Shown here one piece after another: positions 18,504-27,512 of a stretch of DNA of 64,000 nucleotides. Numbering within the stretch: the stretch's first letter is position 1; the number at the start of each line of letters is the position of its first letter. Under the pieces are notes generated by a model that was not told where the DNA came from, made no database searches, and was given only the letters and a program-made list of their open reading frames with translations. Source of the stretch: Haliea sp. (lineage in GTDB: Bacteria > Pseudomonadota > Gammaproteobacteria > Pseudomonadales > Halieaceae); NCBI GenBank assembly GCA_002692965.1, contig NZNC01000012.1:51626-115625 (forward strand), in the 5' to 3' direction. A program made the translations under genes and the position numbers.

Positions 18504-18937
18504 CCCAGCGGCTGATCCTGGGCTGGCGGGAGTGGCTGTCCCTCCCGGAGCTGGGCATTGCGCGCATCAAGGCCAAGGTGGACACCGGGGCGCGCACCAG
18601 TGCCCTGCACGCTTTCTACGTGGAGCCTTTCCAGCGCGACGGCGCCGACTGGGTGCGTTTCGGCATCCACCCCCGCCAGGGAAACACCGACCTGGTCACC
18701 CACTGCGAAGCCCCGATTCTGGACCGGCGGATGGTCACCGATTCCGGCGGCCACCGGGAAGAACGCTATGTCATCACCACCCCGGTGGCCCTGGGCGACG
18801 TGGTCTTCGACGTCGAGATCACCCTCACCGACCGGGAAAGCATGCGCTTTCGCATGCTGCTGGGGCGCACTGCCATGCGTGGCCGGGCCCTGGTGGACCC
18901 CGGGCGTTCCTACCTGCTGGGCCGGAGAGAGCTCTGA
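18500..18937 (+). CDS. RimB-like retropepsin-fold protease ('ATP-dependent zinc protease' family)
   Basis: A 145-residue protein of the RimB/DUF785 group. It carries [15 protein letters not shown] near residue 25, the DTGA motif of retropepsin-like proteases. In other bacteria this family is encoded with rimK, whose product adds glutamates to ribosomal protein S6, and with a desuccinylase-like gene; RimB trims the tail. Here it starts with GTG overlapping ugd and is followed directly by the desuccinylase-like gene, with no rimK between. An S6 role is therefore inference only. Confidence 0.82.
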   Translation: MTQRLILGWREWLSLPELGIARIKAKVDTGARTSALHAFYVEPFQRDGADWVRFGIHPRQGNTDLVTHCEAPILDRRMVTDSGGHREERYVITTPVALGDVVFDVEITLTDRESMRFRMLLGRTAMRGRALVDPGRSYLLGRREL

Positions 18938-19993
18938 ATGCCCCGCCGCGCCGGCAAGCTGGTCATCGGCGGGCAGTCCATCGCGCCGGGGGAGCGCCGC
19001 ACTGTCGAGATCCCGGTAGCACCCACCTACACCCGGGACAACCTGTCGATCAGTGCCCAAGTGGTGCGCGGTCGCTCGCCGGGGCCAGTGCTGTTCGTCT
19101 GCGCCGCCATACATGGCGACGAGATCAACGGCGTGGAGATCATTCGCCGCCTGCTCAAGGATCCGCACCTGGAGCGCCTGCGCGGCACGCTGATCGCCAT
19201 CCCCATCGTCAACGTCTATGGCTTCATCAACCACACCCGCTACCTGCCTGACGGCCGCGACCTGAACCGGTCCTTCCCCGGCTCTACCCGGGGCTCCCTA
19301 ACCGGTCGCATCGCCCACACCTTCCTGCAGGAGCTGGTGACGCATTGCACCCACGGCATCGACCTGCACACCGGCGCCCGTCACCGCAGCAATTTCCCGC
19401 AGATCCGCGCCAACCTGGAGGATCCCGCGGTACTCGCCATGACCGAGGCCTTCGGCGCCCCCATCGCCATCGACGCCAAGATTCGCGACGGCTCTCTGCG
19501 CCAGGCCGCCGGCGACATGAATGTACCGGTGCTGCTCTTCGAGTCCTGCGAGGCCCTGCGCTTCGACGAGACCCACATTCGTGCCGGCCTGCGCGGCATA
19601 CTCAACGTCATGCGCCACCTGGGCATGCTGCGCCGCAGCCGCGCCCGCCACCGCAGCCCCATCATCAGCCGCTCTACCCACTGGCTGCGCGCCCCCGAGA
19701 GCGGCATCCTGCGTGTACTGGTCCCCCTGGGTGCGGAAGTCCAGGCCGGCCAGACCATCGGCCTGATCGCCGATCCCATGGGGACCGGGGAAGTGGACGT
19801 GGTCAGCGACAGCCACGGTATCGTCATCGGCCGCACCAACCTGCCCCTGGTCTACGAGGGGGACGCCATGTTCCATATCGCCCAGATCGGCAGCAAGGCG
19901 AACTGGGAGATGGATGAGTTCCACGAGGACTGGGGGCCGGACACCGACGAGGTGGACCCGGAGGACATCAGCTCGGCACCGATCGCGGATTAG
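18938..19993 (+). CDS. Succinylglutamate desuccinylase/aspartoacylase-family zinc hydrolase
   Basis: A 351-residue M14-like zinc deacylase. Zinc ligands are visible as IHGDEING (H, E) near residue 54 and DLHTGARHRSNFP near 144; the catalytic glutamate is likely in LLFESCEAL. Its ATG abuts the stop of the RimB-like gene, so they are coupled. The family removes acyl groups from amino acids; in rim clusters its substrate is not settled. The C-terminal part from about residue 240 resembles a small beta-rich lipoyl-like domain (LVPLGAEVQAGQTIGLIADP). Confidence 0.85.
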   Translation: MPRRAGKLVIGGQSIAPGERRTVEIPVAPTYTRDNLSISAQVVRGRSPGPVLFVCAAIHGDEINGVEIIRRLLKDPHLERLRGTLIAIPIVNVYGFINHTRYLPDGRDLNRSFPGSTRGSLTGRIAHTFLQELVTHCTHGIDLHTGARHRSNFPQIRANLEDPAVLAMTEAFGAPIAIDAKIRDGSLRQAAGDMNVPVLLFESCEALRFDETHIRAGLRGILNVMRHLGMLRRSRARHRSPIISRSTHWLRAPESGILRVLVPLGAEVQAGQTIGLIADPMGTGEVDVVSDSHGIVIGRTNLPLVYEGDAMFHIAQIGSKANWEMDEFHEDWGPDTDEVDPEDISSAPIAD

Positions 19994-20026
19994 AGTAGCC
20001 GTCGAGCTCTGTAAACTTCAGGCGTG

Positions 20027-20635
20027 CTACCTGCCAGGCTCTGAAACTCCCAACATGCGGAGCATCAGGCCAGCGGTGGAAGCGCTGGTTCGATCGACTT
20101 CTACTGATGAATCCAGAATAGAACGCAGCCCCAGACCCAGAAAGCAGGCTGTCATTATATCAACGTAAGCATCCAGGTCTTCTGACCTCATGTCGGGCCG
20201 CGCCAGCAACGCGAGGCGTCGTATACCTGCCTGAAAAAAGGAGGTTAAGGTTTCCAGCTTCTCCGCTACCGAGGGATTGCGTACTGCTTCCGCCAATATT
20301 TCGTAAGAAAGGCTACCGTCTTCCAGCACCAGCGATATCTCGCTGATAGCCTGAAAGGCTTCGAAAACGCCACAACTTCCCCGCTCCACGGCATCAAAAA
20401 TTGAATCCATCTGCGCGAGACGGGTGTGCACGTTTTGCTCGACGATCGCGAGGACAATATCCGACTTTGCCTCGAAGTGACGATAGATTTGCCCCGTGCT
20501 GACCGATGCCCGGGTCGCCAGTTCCGCGGTAGTTGTGTGATGGAACCCCTTGGTTCCAAAGAGCACACGCGCCGCACTGATTATCCGCTCTCTTGGGCTT
20601 TGATCCGCGTCGTTGGTATTGGATACGTTTGCCAT
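20027..20635 (-). CDS. TetR/AcrR-family repressor
   Basis: A 202-residue TetR-type regulator. The helix-turn-helix is TTAELATRASVSTGQIYRHF at about residues 36-55; the C-terminal helical part should bind a hydrophobic ligand. It is divergent from an RND efflux pair, the usual arrangement for a local repressor. A candidate operator lies in the gap at 20863-20880. It is also convergent with the desuccinylase gene, 33 bases away. Base composition is somewhat less GC-rich than its neighbours. Confidence 0.9.
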   Translation of the reverse strand: MANVSNTNDADQSPRERIISAARVLFGTKGFHHTTTAELATRASVSTGQIYRHFEAKSDIVLAIVEQNVHTRLAQMDSIFDAVERGSCGVFEAFQAISEISLVLEDGSLSYEILAEAVRNPSVAEKLETLTSFFQAGIRRLALLARPDMRSEDLDAYVDIMTACFLGLGLRSILDSSVEVDRTSASTAGLMLRMLGVSEPGR

Positions 20636-20822
20636 TATTTAAAAGTATTCCTTCACGCCGTCTCTCATAACTTGCCCGCAAGAGCCTGCGGCCGCCAAGG
20701 CAAGCACTTTCATTCTACCAACCCTCCCAAGTGCGAGGCGAGGTCTTCGCCCGTAATAAGCGTATAACTTCAAAGGCCATCCCGCATCACAGGGCGCAAA
20801 GCTGCCCGAAAAAAGCGGCCCC

Positions 20823-20880
20823 TTGCTCCTTGAGCGAAGAATCACTAGAATCAAGCCGCTTGTGACTGAGCGCTCACTCC
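20823..20880 (+). promoter_or_regulatory. Promoter and TetR operator for the RND pump
   Basis: A sigma-70-like promoter TTGCTC (20823-20828) and TAGAAT (20846-20851) has a 17-base spacer. Just downstream is a perfect ten-base palindrome TGAGCGCTCA (20867-20876), with partial symmetry extending it to about 20863-20880. This form matches TetR/AcrR operators in general. Bound repressor would sit on the transcription start and block the pump genes. The 273-base gap also holds the tetR promoter. Confidence 0.65.
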
Positions 20881-20908
20881 CAACCTGCTTTCTGTAACAG
20901 GACCCCTA

Positions 20909-22081
20909 ATGGCCTCCCTCAGAACCACTTTTGCCTGCCTGTTTTTTTTGCTCTCGGGCCTCTGCATCGCCGGCTGCAGACCTTCCCAGTCTTCTGATGC
21001 CCCCTCTCTACCCGAGGTGGCAGCGCTAACCATCAGCAATGAAACGGCAGTCCTCAGCAGCGAACTACCCGGCCGCGTGGTTGCCGCTGAGACGTCGGAG
21101 GTGCGACCGCAGGTCAATGGCATTATTCGCCACCGCCTGTTTGAAGAAGGCGCGGTCGTCGAGGCGGGACAAACTCTGTTTGAAATCGAGGACGCACCCT
21201 ACCGCGCGGCGCTGATGAGCGCCGAGGCTGCTCTGAGTCGCGCTGAAGCGTCGATCAAGGCCTCGGAACTCCAGGACAGGCGTTATCGGGAGTTGGCCAA
21301 AGTCAGTGCCGTCAGTCGCCAGGATGCCGATAATGCCCAGGCGGCAGCAGACCAGGCTAGAGCCGAAGTGGAAGTTCAGCGGGCGGCGGTCTACGCCGCG
21401 CAAATTGATCTTGACTTCACCCGTATCACCGCACCCATTTCCGGTCGCATAGGGCGCTCCCTGGTCACCCCTGGCGGGCTGGTGCAAGCAGGGCAGGAGC
21501 AACCTCTAGCCATCATTCAGCGTAATGACATCGTGTATGTCGATCTGATGCAGTCCGCTTCGGAAGTCCTGGACTTGCAGGAAGCACTAATGGCGGGTGA
21601 CCTGGTCCACGACAACGGCAATCTCCCGGTCCAGCTCCTCCTGCCAAACGGAAAGGTTTACCCCCTTACCGGCGAACTCCAGTTTTCCGAAATCAGTGTC
21701 AACCCATCAACTGGAGCGGTCGCCCTCCGGGCCACCTTTGCCAACCCCGACGGGCTCCTGCGACCAGGCATGCATGTGCGCGCACGTTTGACGGAAGGGA
21801 TTCAGAAACAAGCGATATTGGCGCCTCAGCAGGCCATCAAACGCGATACCAGGGGTCGCGCGATTGCCCTGGTCGTCAATTCAGACAATATCGTGGAGCA
21901 GCGCATGCTTACCACAGCAGAGGCTATCGACAACCGCTGGCTGGTGAGTAAGGGACTTCGTCCGGGCGACCGCCTGATCGTTGAGGGCCACCATCGTGTA
22001 AGCCCAGGATCCACGGTACAGGTTAGCCGCTGGCGCGAAACACCGGATACAGCCAAGCTAAACAGCCAGCGCGGGGGCTGA
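20909..22081 (+). CDS. RND efflux periplasmic adaptor (AcrA/MexA-like)
   Basis: A 390-residue membrane-fusion protein. A lipoprotein signal peptide ends at IAGCRPS, so Cys near residue 23 is probably lipid-modified. The lipoyl half-motif FEEGAVVEAGQTLFEIEDA is near residue 77, followed by a coiled-coil hairpin, then DFTRITAPISGRIGRSLV. It bridges the inner-membrane pump and an outer-membrane channel; no TolC-type channel is encoded here, so one must come from elsewhere. It is followed six bases later by the permease gene. Confidence 0.93.
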   Translation: MASLRTTFACLFFLLSGLCIAGCRPSQSSDAPSLPEVAALTISNETAVLSSELPGRVVAAETSEVRPQVNGIIRHRLFEEGAVVEAGQTLFEIEDAPYRAALMSAEAALSRAEASIKASELQDRRYRELAKVSAVSRQDADNAQAAADQARAEVEVQRAAVYAAQIDLDFTRITAPISGRIGRSLVTPGGLVQAGQEQPLAIIQRNDIVYVDLMQSASEVLDLQEALMAGDLVHDNGNLPVQLLLPNGKVYPLTGELQFSEISVNPSTGAVALRATFANPDGLLRPGMHVRARLTEGIQKQAILAPQQAIKRDTRGRAIALVVNSDNIVEQRMLTTAEAIDNRWLVSKGLRPGDRLIVEGHHRVSPGSTVQVSRWRETPDTAKLNSQRGG

Positions 22082-22087
22082 GCCGAC

Positions 22088-25000
22088 ATGTCAGCCTTCT
22101 TTATCGACCGCCCGATCTTTGCCTGGGTTCTCGCGATCATCACCATGTTGGCCGGTGCACTGGCAATCCGGGACCTGCCCATTGCCCAGTTTCCCAGCAT
22201 TGCTCCCCCTGCAATCGAGGTTCGCACCCTGTATCCCGGCGCCGATGCGAAAACCCTTAGTGACTCAACCACCGCGGTTATTGAGCAGCAACTCAAGGGA
22301 ATCGACCACTTGCGGGACTTCAGGTCAAACAGCGATTCTGCGGGCAATCTGTCCATCCTGCTGACCTTCGAGCAAGGGACGAATCCGGATACCGCTCAGG
22401 TGCAGGTCCAGAACAAAGTCCAACAGGCCATGCCTTTGCTGCCCCAGGAAGTGCAACAGCAGGGGGTCACGGTGGAAAAGTCCTCGGCGGCGATTGCTCT
22501 TATCGTATCTCTCTACTCCGAGAATGGCAGTCACGACCAGATAGACCTGGGCGATATTGCGGTGTCCATTCTGCAGGAACCGATCGGACGCATCACCGGT
22601 GTAGGCAGCACACAGATCATTGGCACCCAGCATGCCATGCGCGTCTGGGTGGATCCGATCAAACTCGCCAACCTCGGGCTCACTTTTGGCGATATCAAGG
22701 CCGCGATCCGCGATCAGAATGCCCAGGTATCCGCAGGCGAGATCGGCGGTTTGCCAACCACCCCGGGGCAGGCACTGAACATCACGGTATCGGCACAGTC
22801 GCGACTGGAAACACCAGCACAATTTCGACGCATCCTGCTCAAGACCGAGTCGGACGGTTCTATGGTGCGTCTGAGTGACGTGGCGGAAGTGGAAATCGGG
22901 GGTGAAATATACAATTTCGATGCTCGCCTCAACGGCCAACCGGCGGTGGGCATCGTTGTTACACTGGCCTCTGGTGCCAACGCCCTGGATACGATAGGCG
23001 CCGTCAAGAAAGAGATCGGGCGCCTGGCCGAACAACTTCCCCCGGATATAAAAACGGTCTACCCCTACGACACTACGCCTTTCATCGAGCTTTCCGTAAA
23101 GCAGGTTGTCTACACCCTTTTGGAGGCTATCGTACTGGTCTTTCTCGTCATGTTCCTGTTCTTGCAGAATTGGCGAGCCACCCTCATTCCAACACTGGCG
23201 GTGCCGGTGGTCTTGCTGGGTACCTTCGCGGTCCTACACACCCTGGGCCTCTCCATCAATAGCCTGACCCTCTTCGCCATGGTTTTGGCCATCGGCTTGT
23301 TGGTTGATGATGCCATCGTGGTGGTCGAGAACGTCGAGCGCTTGATCCAGGATGAAGGGCTTTCCCCAATTGCAGCAGCGCGGCGCTCCATGGACCAGCT
23401 GAGTAGTGCTCTGGTCGGTATTGGCGTGGTGATCTCGGCAGTTTTCCTGCCCATGGCCTTTTTTGGCGGCTCCGCAGGCATTATCTACCGCCAGTTCTCC
23501 ATCACCATCGTCGTGGCCATGAGCCTGTCGGTACTGGTCGCCCTGATACTGACGCCCTCACTCTGTGCATCCTTTCTGAAGCCGGCCTCTCTGCACGCGG
23601 GGGCGCGCAGCGGTTTTTTTGGCTGGTTCAACCGCAGTTTTGAGCGTGGCATAAAACACTATGGGCGGCGAGTCCTGCGTATACAACGCGGCTGGAAGCG
23701 CTCACTGCTAGTTTATGGACTGATTCTCGGCGCCGTCGGCACCCTTTTCATCCGACTGCCGGGCGGCTTCCTCCCCGACGAGGACCAGGGCATGATGATG
23801 GCTCAGGCAGTTCTGCCCCCGGGCGCGACAATGGAGCAGACCAATCAGGTCATGCGCGAGCTGGAGCACCAATTCCTGGTGGAAGAGGCGGATAATGTCG
23901 CCTACGTCTTCAGCGTCAGTGGCTTTGATGGCACAGGCCAGGCACAGAACGTCGGTGCGGCCTTTTTGAAACTGAAGCCCTGGGACGAACGGCCTGGCCA
24001 TGAAAACAGCTCGGCCGCCATTGCCGAGCGAGCCAATGCAGTGCTGACTCAGCTCACGGGGGGCACAGCTGTATCCTTCATTCCACCAGCGGTTCTTGAG
24101 CTGGGCAATGCTACCGGCTTTACCCTGCAACTCACCGACAGCACAGGCATTGGCTACGAGCAGCTAACTGCAGCGCGTAACCAGCTACTGGAACTGGCCC
24201 GACAGGATGACAGTCTGACTCAGGTTCGCCCCAGCGGCGTGGAAGATACGGCCCAACTGCGTGTCAACGTAGATCATGAGCGCGCCGGAGCCCTTGGTCT
24301 GAATCAGGGCGATATCAACGAGGTGCTTTCCACCGCTCTCGGAGGCAGTTACGTCAACGACTTCATCGATCGGGGCCGCGTCAAGAAGGTTATGCTCCAG
24401 GCCAGCGCCCAATTTCGGGACAACCCCGACGATATCGGCAATCTCTATGTGCGCAGCGCCTCGGGCGAGATGGCCCCGCTAGCGTCTATCATTGATCTCG
24501 AGTGGGACTTCGGCCCCGCCCGCGTGGAACGCTACAAGGGCCGTCCCGCGTTTGAAATCCTAGGCGCCCCGGCACCTGGCTACAGCAGCGGCGCCGCTAT
24601 GGCCCGCATGGAGGAGCTGGCCGACCAGCTCCCCTCTGGCGTTGCGCTCGAATGGAGCGGTGCCTCCTACGAGGAGCGCCTGTCCAGCGGGCAGGCCCCC
24701 GCGCTCTATACGCTGTCGGTGCTGATCATCTTTCTCGCCCTGGCTGCCCTGTACGAAAGCTGGTCTGTTCCCCTGGCGGTCATCCTCGTCGCACCCATTG
24801 GTGCACTTGGCGCCCTGTTGGCCGCTTGGCTTACCGGCCTTGCCAACGACATCTATTTACAGGTCGGTCTTATCACCACCGTTGGCATTGTCTGCAAGAA
24901 TGCCATCCTGATCGTCGAAATCGCCGAGGAGAAGACCCGCGCCGGGTTGAGTGCAGCCAGCGCAGCCTATGCGGCGGCCAAACTGCGACTTCGCCCCATC

Positions 25001-25198
25001 CTGATGACCTCCTTCGCCTTCGGGTTTGGGGTCCTGCCCCTGGCACTAGCCACCGGAGCCGGCTCGGGGGGGCAAAATGCTATCGGGCGCAGCGTGGTGG
25101 GCGGGATGCTCGCGGCCACCGCACTGGCGATTTTCTTCATCCCCCTGTTCTTCTATCTGGTGAAACGCCTGACCAAACCCGGCTGGAAGCCACGCTAA
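22088..25198 (+). CDS. RND multidrug efflux permease (AcrB/MexB-like, HAE1)
   Basis: A 1036-residue proton-driven drug pump with the usual twelve membrane helices and two large periplasmic loops. It begins MSAFFIDRPIFAWVLA. The proton-relay aspartates are in GLLVDDAIVVVENVER at about residue 406, and the distal lysine in IVCKNAILIVEIAEE at about 938. Length is normal. It forms an operon with the adaptor under the divergent TetR-type repressor. Substrates cannot be predicted from the sequence alone. Confidence 0.95.
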   Translation: MSAFFIDRPIFAWVLAIITMLAGALAIRDLPIAQFPSIAPPAIEVRTLYPGADAKTLSDSTTAVIEQQLKGIDHLRDFRSNSDSAGNLSILLTFEQGTNPDTAQVQVQNKVQQAMPLLPQEVQQQGVTVEKSSAAIALIVSLYSENGSHDQIDLGDIAVSILQEPIGRITGVGSTQIIGTQHAMRVWVDPIKLANLGLTFGDIKAAIRDQNAQVSAGEIGGLPTTPGQALNITVSAQSRLETPAQFRRILLKTESDGSMVRLSDVAEVEIGGEIYNFDARLNGQPAVGIVVTLASGANALDTIGAVKKEIGRLAEQLPPDIKTVYPYDTTPFIELSVKQVVYTLLEAIVLVFLVMFLFLQNWRATLIPTLAVPVVLLGTFAVLHTLGLSINSLTLFAMVLAIGLLVDDAIVVVENVERLIQDEGLSPIAAARRSMDQLSSALVGIGVVISAVFLPMAFFGGSAGIIYRQFSITIVVAMSLSVLVALILTPSLCASFLKPASLHAGARSGFFGWFNRSFERGIKHYGRRVLRIQRGWKRSLLVYGLILGAVGTLFIRLPGGFLPDEDQGMMMAQAVLPPGATMEQTNQVMRELEHQFLVEEADNVAYVFSVSGFDGTGQAQNVGAAFLKLKPWDERPGHENSSAAIAERANAVLTQLTGGTAVSFIPPAVLELGNATGFTLQLTDSTGIGYEQLTAARNQLLELARQDDSLTQVRPSGVEDTAQLRVNVDHERAGALGLNQGDINEVLSTALGGSYVNDFIDRGRVKKVMLQASAQFRDNPDDIGNLYVRSASGEMAPLASIIDLEWDFGPARVERYKGRPAFEILGAPAPGYSSGAAMARMEELADQLPSGVALEWSGASYEERLSSGQAPALYTLSVLIIFLALAALYESWSVPLAVILVAPIGALGALLAAWLTGLANDIYLQVGLITTVGIVCKNAILIVEIAEEKTRAGLSAASAAYAAAKLRLRPILMTSFAFGFGVLPLALATGAGSGGQNAIGRSVVGGMLAATALAIFFIPLFFYLVKRLTKPGWKPR

Positions 25199-25287
25199 GC
25201 ACGAGCACCTGGCCCACTGAAGACCGGCGCCAGACCTGCTAGAATCGCCACCTCCGTTCCACCTTCCCGATACAGACACGAGACACC

Positions 25288-26955
25288 ATGGCCCAATACG
25301 TCTACACCATGAACCGCGTCGGCAAGGTCGTGCCGCCGAAGAAAAAGATCCTCGAGGACATCTCCCTGTCCTTCTTCCCGGGCGCCAAGATCGGCGTGCT
25401 CGGCCTCAACGGCTCGGGCAAGTCGACCCTGCTGCGCATCATGGCCGGCATCGACACCGACATTCTCGGCGAGGCGCGGCCGCAGGCGGGGATCAAGATC
25501 GGTTATCTGCCCCAGGAGCCGCAGCTGAATCCGGACAAGGACGTGCGCGGCAATGTCGAGGAGGGCCTGCAGGACGCGATTGACGCCCTCGCCGGGCTGG
25601 ACAAGGTCTACGCTGCCTACGCCGAGCCGGACGCCGATTTCGATGCCCTGGCCAAGGAGCAGGCGCGGCTGGAAGACATCATCCAGGCCACCGACGCTCA
25701 CAATATCCAGACCAAACTGGAAGTCGCCGCCGACGCCCTGCGCCTGCCGCCCTGGGATGCCGACGTCAGCACCCTCTCCGGGGGTGAGCTGCGCCGGGTC
25801 GCACTGTGCCGCCTGCTGCTGTCCCAGCCGGACATGCTGCTGCTGGACGAACCTACCAACCACCTGGATGCGGAGAGCGTGGCCTGGCTGGAGAAGTTCC
25901 TCCACGACTTCCCCGGCACCGTGGTTGCCATCACCCACGACCGCTACTTCCTGGACAACGCCGCCGGCTGGATCCTCGAGCTGGACCGCGGCCGCGGTAT
26001 TCCCTATGAGGGCAACTACTCCGACTGGCTGGAGGCCAAGGAAAAACGCCTGGAGCAGGAGAAGCGCCAGGAGGCCTCCCACCGGAAGGCCGTGAAGGCC
26101 GAACTCGAGTGGGTGCGCAGCAACCCCAAGGGCCGCCAGGCCAAGAGCAAGGCGCGCCTGCAGCGCTTCGAGGAGCTGCAGTCCCAGGAGTTCCAGGCGC
26201 GCAACGAGACCAACGAGATCTACATTCCGCCGGGCCCGCGCCTGGGGGACAAGGTGATCGAGGTGCACGACCTGAAGAAGACCTTCGGCGACCGCCTGCT
26301 GTTCGAGAATGTCAGCTTTACTGTTCCCAAGGGCAGTATCGTCGGCATCATTGGCGCCAACGGCATGGGCAAGTCGACCCTGTTCAAGATCCTCATGGGC
26401 ATCGAGCAGCCGGAGAGCGGCACCGTCGACATCGGCGACACCGTCCAGCTCGGTTACGTCGACCAGTCCCGGGACGACCTGGACGGCAGCAAGACGGTCT
26501 GGGAAGAGGTTTCCGGTGGGCAGGACAACCTGCGCATCGGCAACTACGAGGTGAACTCCCGCTCCTACCTGGGCCGCTTCAACTTCAAGGGCTCGGACCA
26601 GCAGAAGTTCGTCAAGGACCTGTCCGGGGGTGAGCGCAACCGCCTGCACCTGGCCAAGCTGCTGCAACAGGGCGCCAACGTGCTGTTGCTCGACGAACCC
26701 ACCAACGACCTCGATGTGGAAACCCTGCGCGCCCTGGAGGAAGCCATCCTGGCCTTCCCCGGCAGTGCCCTGGTGATCTCCCACGACCGCTGGTTCCTGG
26801 ACCGCATCGCCACCCACATCCTCGCCTACGAGGACGACGGCAACGTGGTCTTCCACGAGGGCAACTTCAGCGAGTACGAAGAGGACCGCAAGGCGCGGCT
26901 GGGTGCCGCCGCGGAGCAGCCCCACCGGGTCAAGCACCGCAAGCTGAAGACCTGA
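25288..26955 (+). CDS. ettA: Energy-dependent translational throttle ATPase
   Basis: A 555-residue ABC-F protein with two ATPase domains. Walker A GLNGSGKST is near residue 45 and GANGMGKST near residue 356; signatures are LSGGELRR and LSGGERNR. The inter-domain arm is the basic linker around residues 250-310. EttA binds the ribosomal E site and gates the first elongation cycle according to ATP/ADP. No membrane domain is present, as expected. It is probably transcribed alone; a hairpin terminator follows. Confidence 0.96.
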   Translation: MAQYVYTMNRVGKVVPPKKKILEDISLSFFPGAKIGVLGLNGSGKSTLLRIMAGIDTDILGEARPQAGIKIGYLPQEPQLNPDKDVRGNVEEGLQDAIDALAGLDKVYAAYAEPDADFDALAKEQARLEDIIQATDAHNIQTKLEVAADALRLPPWDADVSTLSGGELRRVALCRLLLSQPDMLLLDEPTNHLDAESVAWLEKFLHDFPGTVVAITHDRYFLDNAAGWILELDRGRGIPYEGNYSDWLEAKEKRLEQEKRQEASHRKAVKAELEWVRSNPKGRQAKSKARLQRFEELQSQEFQARNETNEIYIPPGPRLGDKVIEVHDLKKTFGDRLLFENVSFTVPKGSIVGIIGANGMGKSTLFKILMGIEQPESGTVDIGDTVQLGYVDQSRDDLDGSKTVWEEVSGGQDNLRIGNYEVNSRSYLGRFNFKGSDQQKFVKDLSGGERNRLHLAKLLQQGANVLLLDEPTNDLDVETLRALEEAILAFPGSALVISHDRWFLDRIATHILAYEDDGNVVFHEGNFSEYEEDRKARLGAAAEQPHRVKHRKLKT

Positions 26956-26966
26956 AGTGGTACCGT

Positions 26967-27003
26967 GGTGCCGGGCCGGCAGTCGCCGGTCGGCACCCCT
27001 TTC
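26967..27003 (+). terminator. Likely terminator after ettA
   Basis: GGTGCCG (26967-26973) pairs with CGGCACC (26991-26997), with an inner GGC/GCC pairing, followed by CCTTT. The stem is strong but the T-run is short, so efficiency is uncertain. Confidence 0.5.
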
Positions 27004-27070
27004 CCGGCACCTCGCAATGGCCCGCCGGCGGCGCTATAGTGCGCAAAAGACAGTCGATAGAGGGTAGAGC

Positions 27071-27463
27071 ATGAGCGACGCTCAGGACGTGCACCGGGGC
27101 TTCTCGACCATCAGCGCCGATCTGCCGGTGCTGGTGCAACAGGGGGGCAGCGAATGGCCGCAACGCCTGCGCAGCCTGTCGCTGACCGGTGTCGAAACCG
27201 ACCAGCCGGATCGCTGGGACGCACAGTACAACGAGCCTTTCACCCTGCTGATCGATACCGGCGCCCGGGAGCCACTTGAGCTTCACGCCTGGCTGCAGGA
27301 CGTGGCCGGCGGTCTGCTCAGCTTCACCGTGGAACACGTGGACCGGGAAAATATCCAGCCCCTCAGCGCACTGTTGCGCCAGCACCTGGGGGATGACGAA
27401 CAGCTGGAGGAGGACCTCCGCCGCCTCGACGCCGAAGACCAGGACGGGGACCCCGAGGACTGA
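27071..27463 (+). CDS. Small PilZ-like protein, function unknown
   Basis: A 130-residue soluble protein. The part RLRSLSLTGVET (about residues 36-47) resembles the second motif of PilZ domains. The usual RxxxR c-di-GMP motif is not obvious, so ligand binding is doubtful. The C-terminal third is helical and acidic (LRQHLGDDEQLEEDLRRL). A TATAGT -10-like box lies at 27035-27040. It is convergent with the FHA-protein gene at the end of the cytochrome operon. The PilZ link is inference from pattern only. Confidence 0.6.
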   Translation: MSDAQDVHRGFSTISADLPVLVQQGGSEWPQRLRSLSLTGVETDQPDRWDAQYNEPFTLLIDTGAREPLELHAWLQDVAGGLLSFTVEHVDRENIQPLSALLRQHLGDDEQLEEDLRRLDAEDQDGDPED

Positions 27464-27481
27464 AGCCCTCAGAGAGCTGCC

Positions 27482-27498
27482 GGGGGCTGCAAGCCCCC
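27482..27498. terminator. Hairpin between convergent genes
   Basis: GGGGGCT and AGCCCCC are separated by three bases in the short gap between the PilZ-like gene and the end of the cytochrome operon. There is no T-run on either strand, so it may act as a weak bidirectional barrier or protect an mRNA end. Confidence 0.4.
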
Positions 27499-27512
27499 GC
27501 GATCACCGGAAT

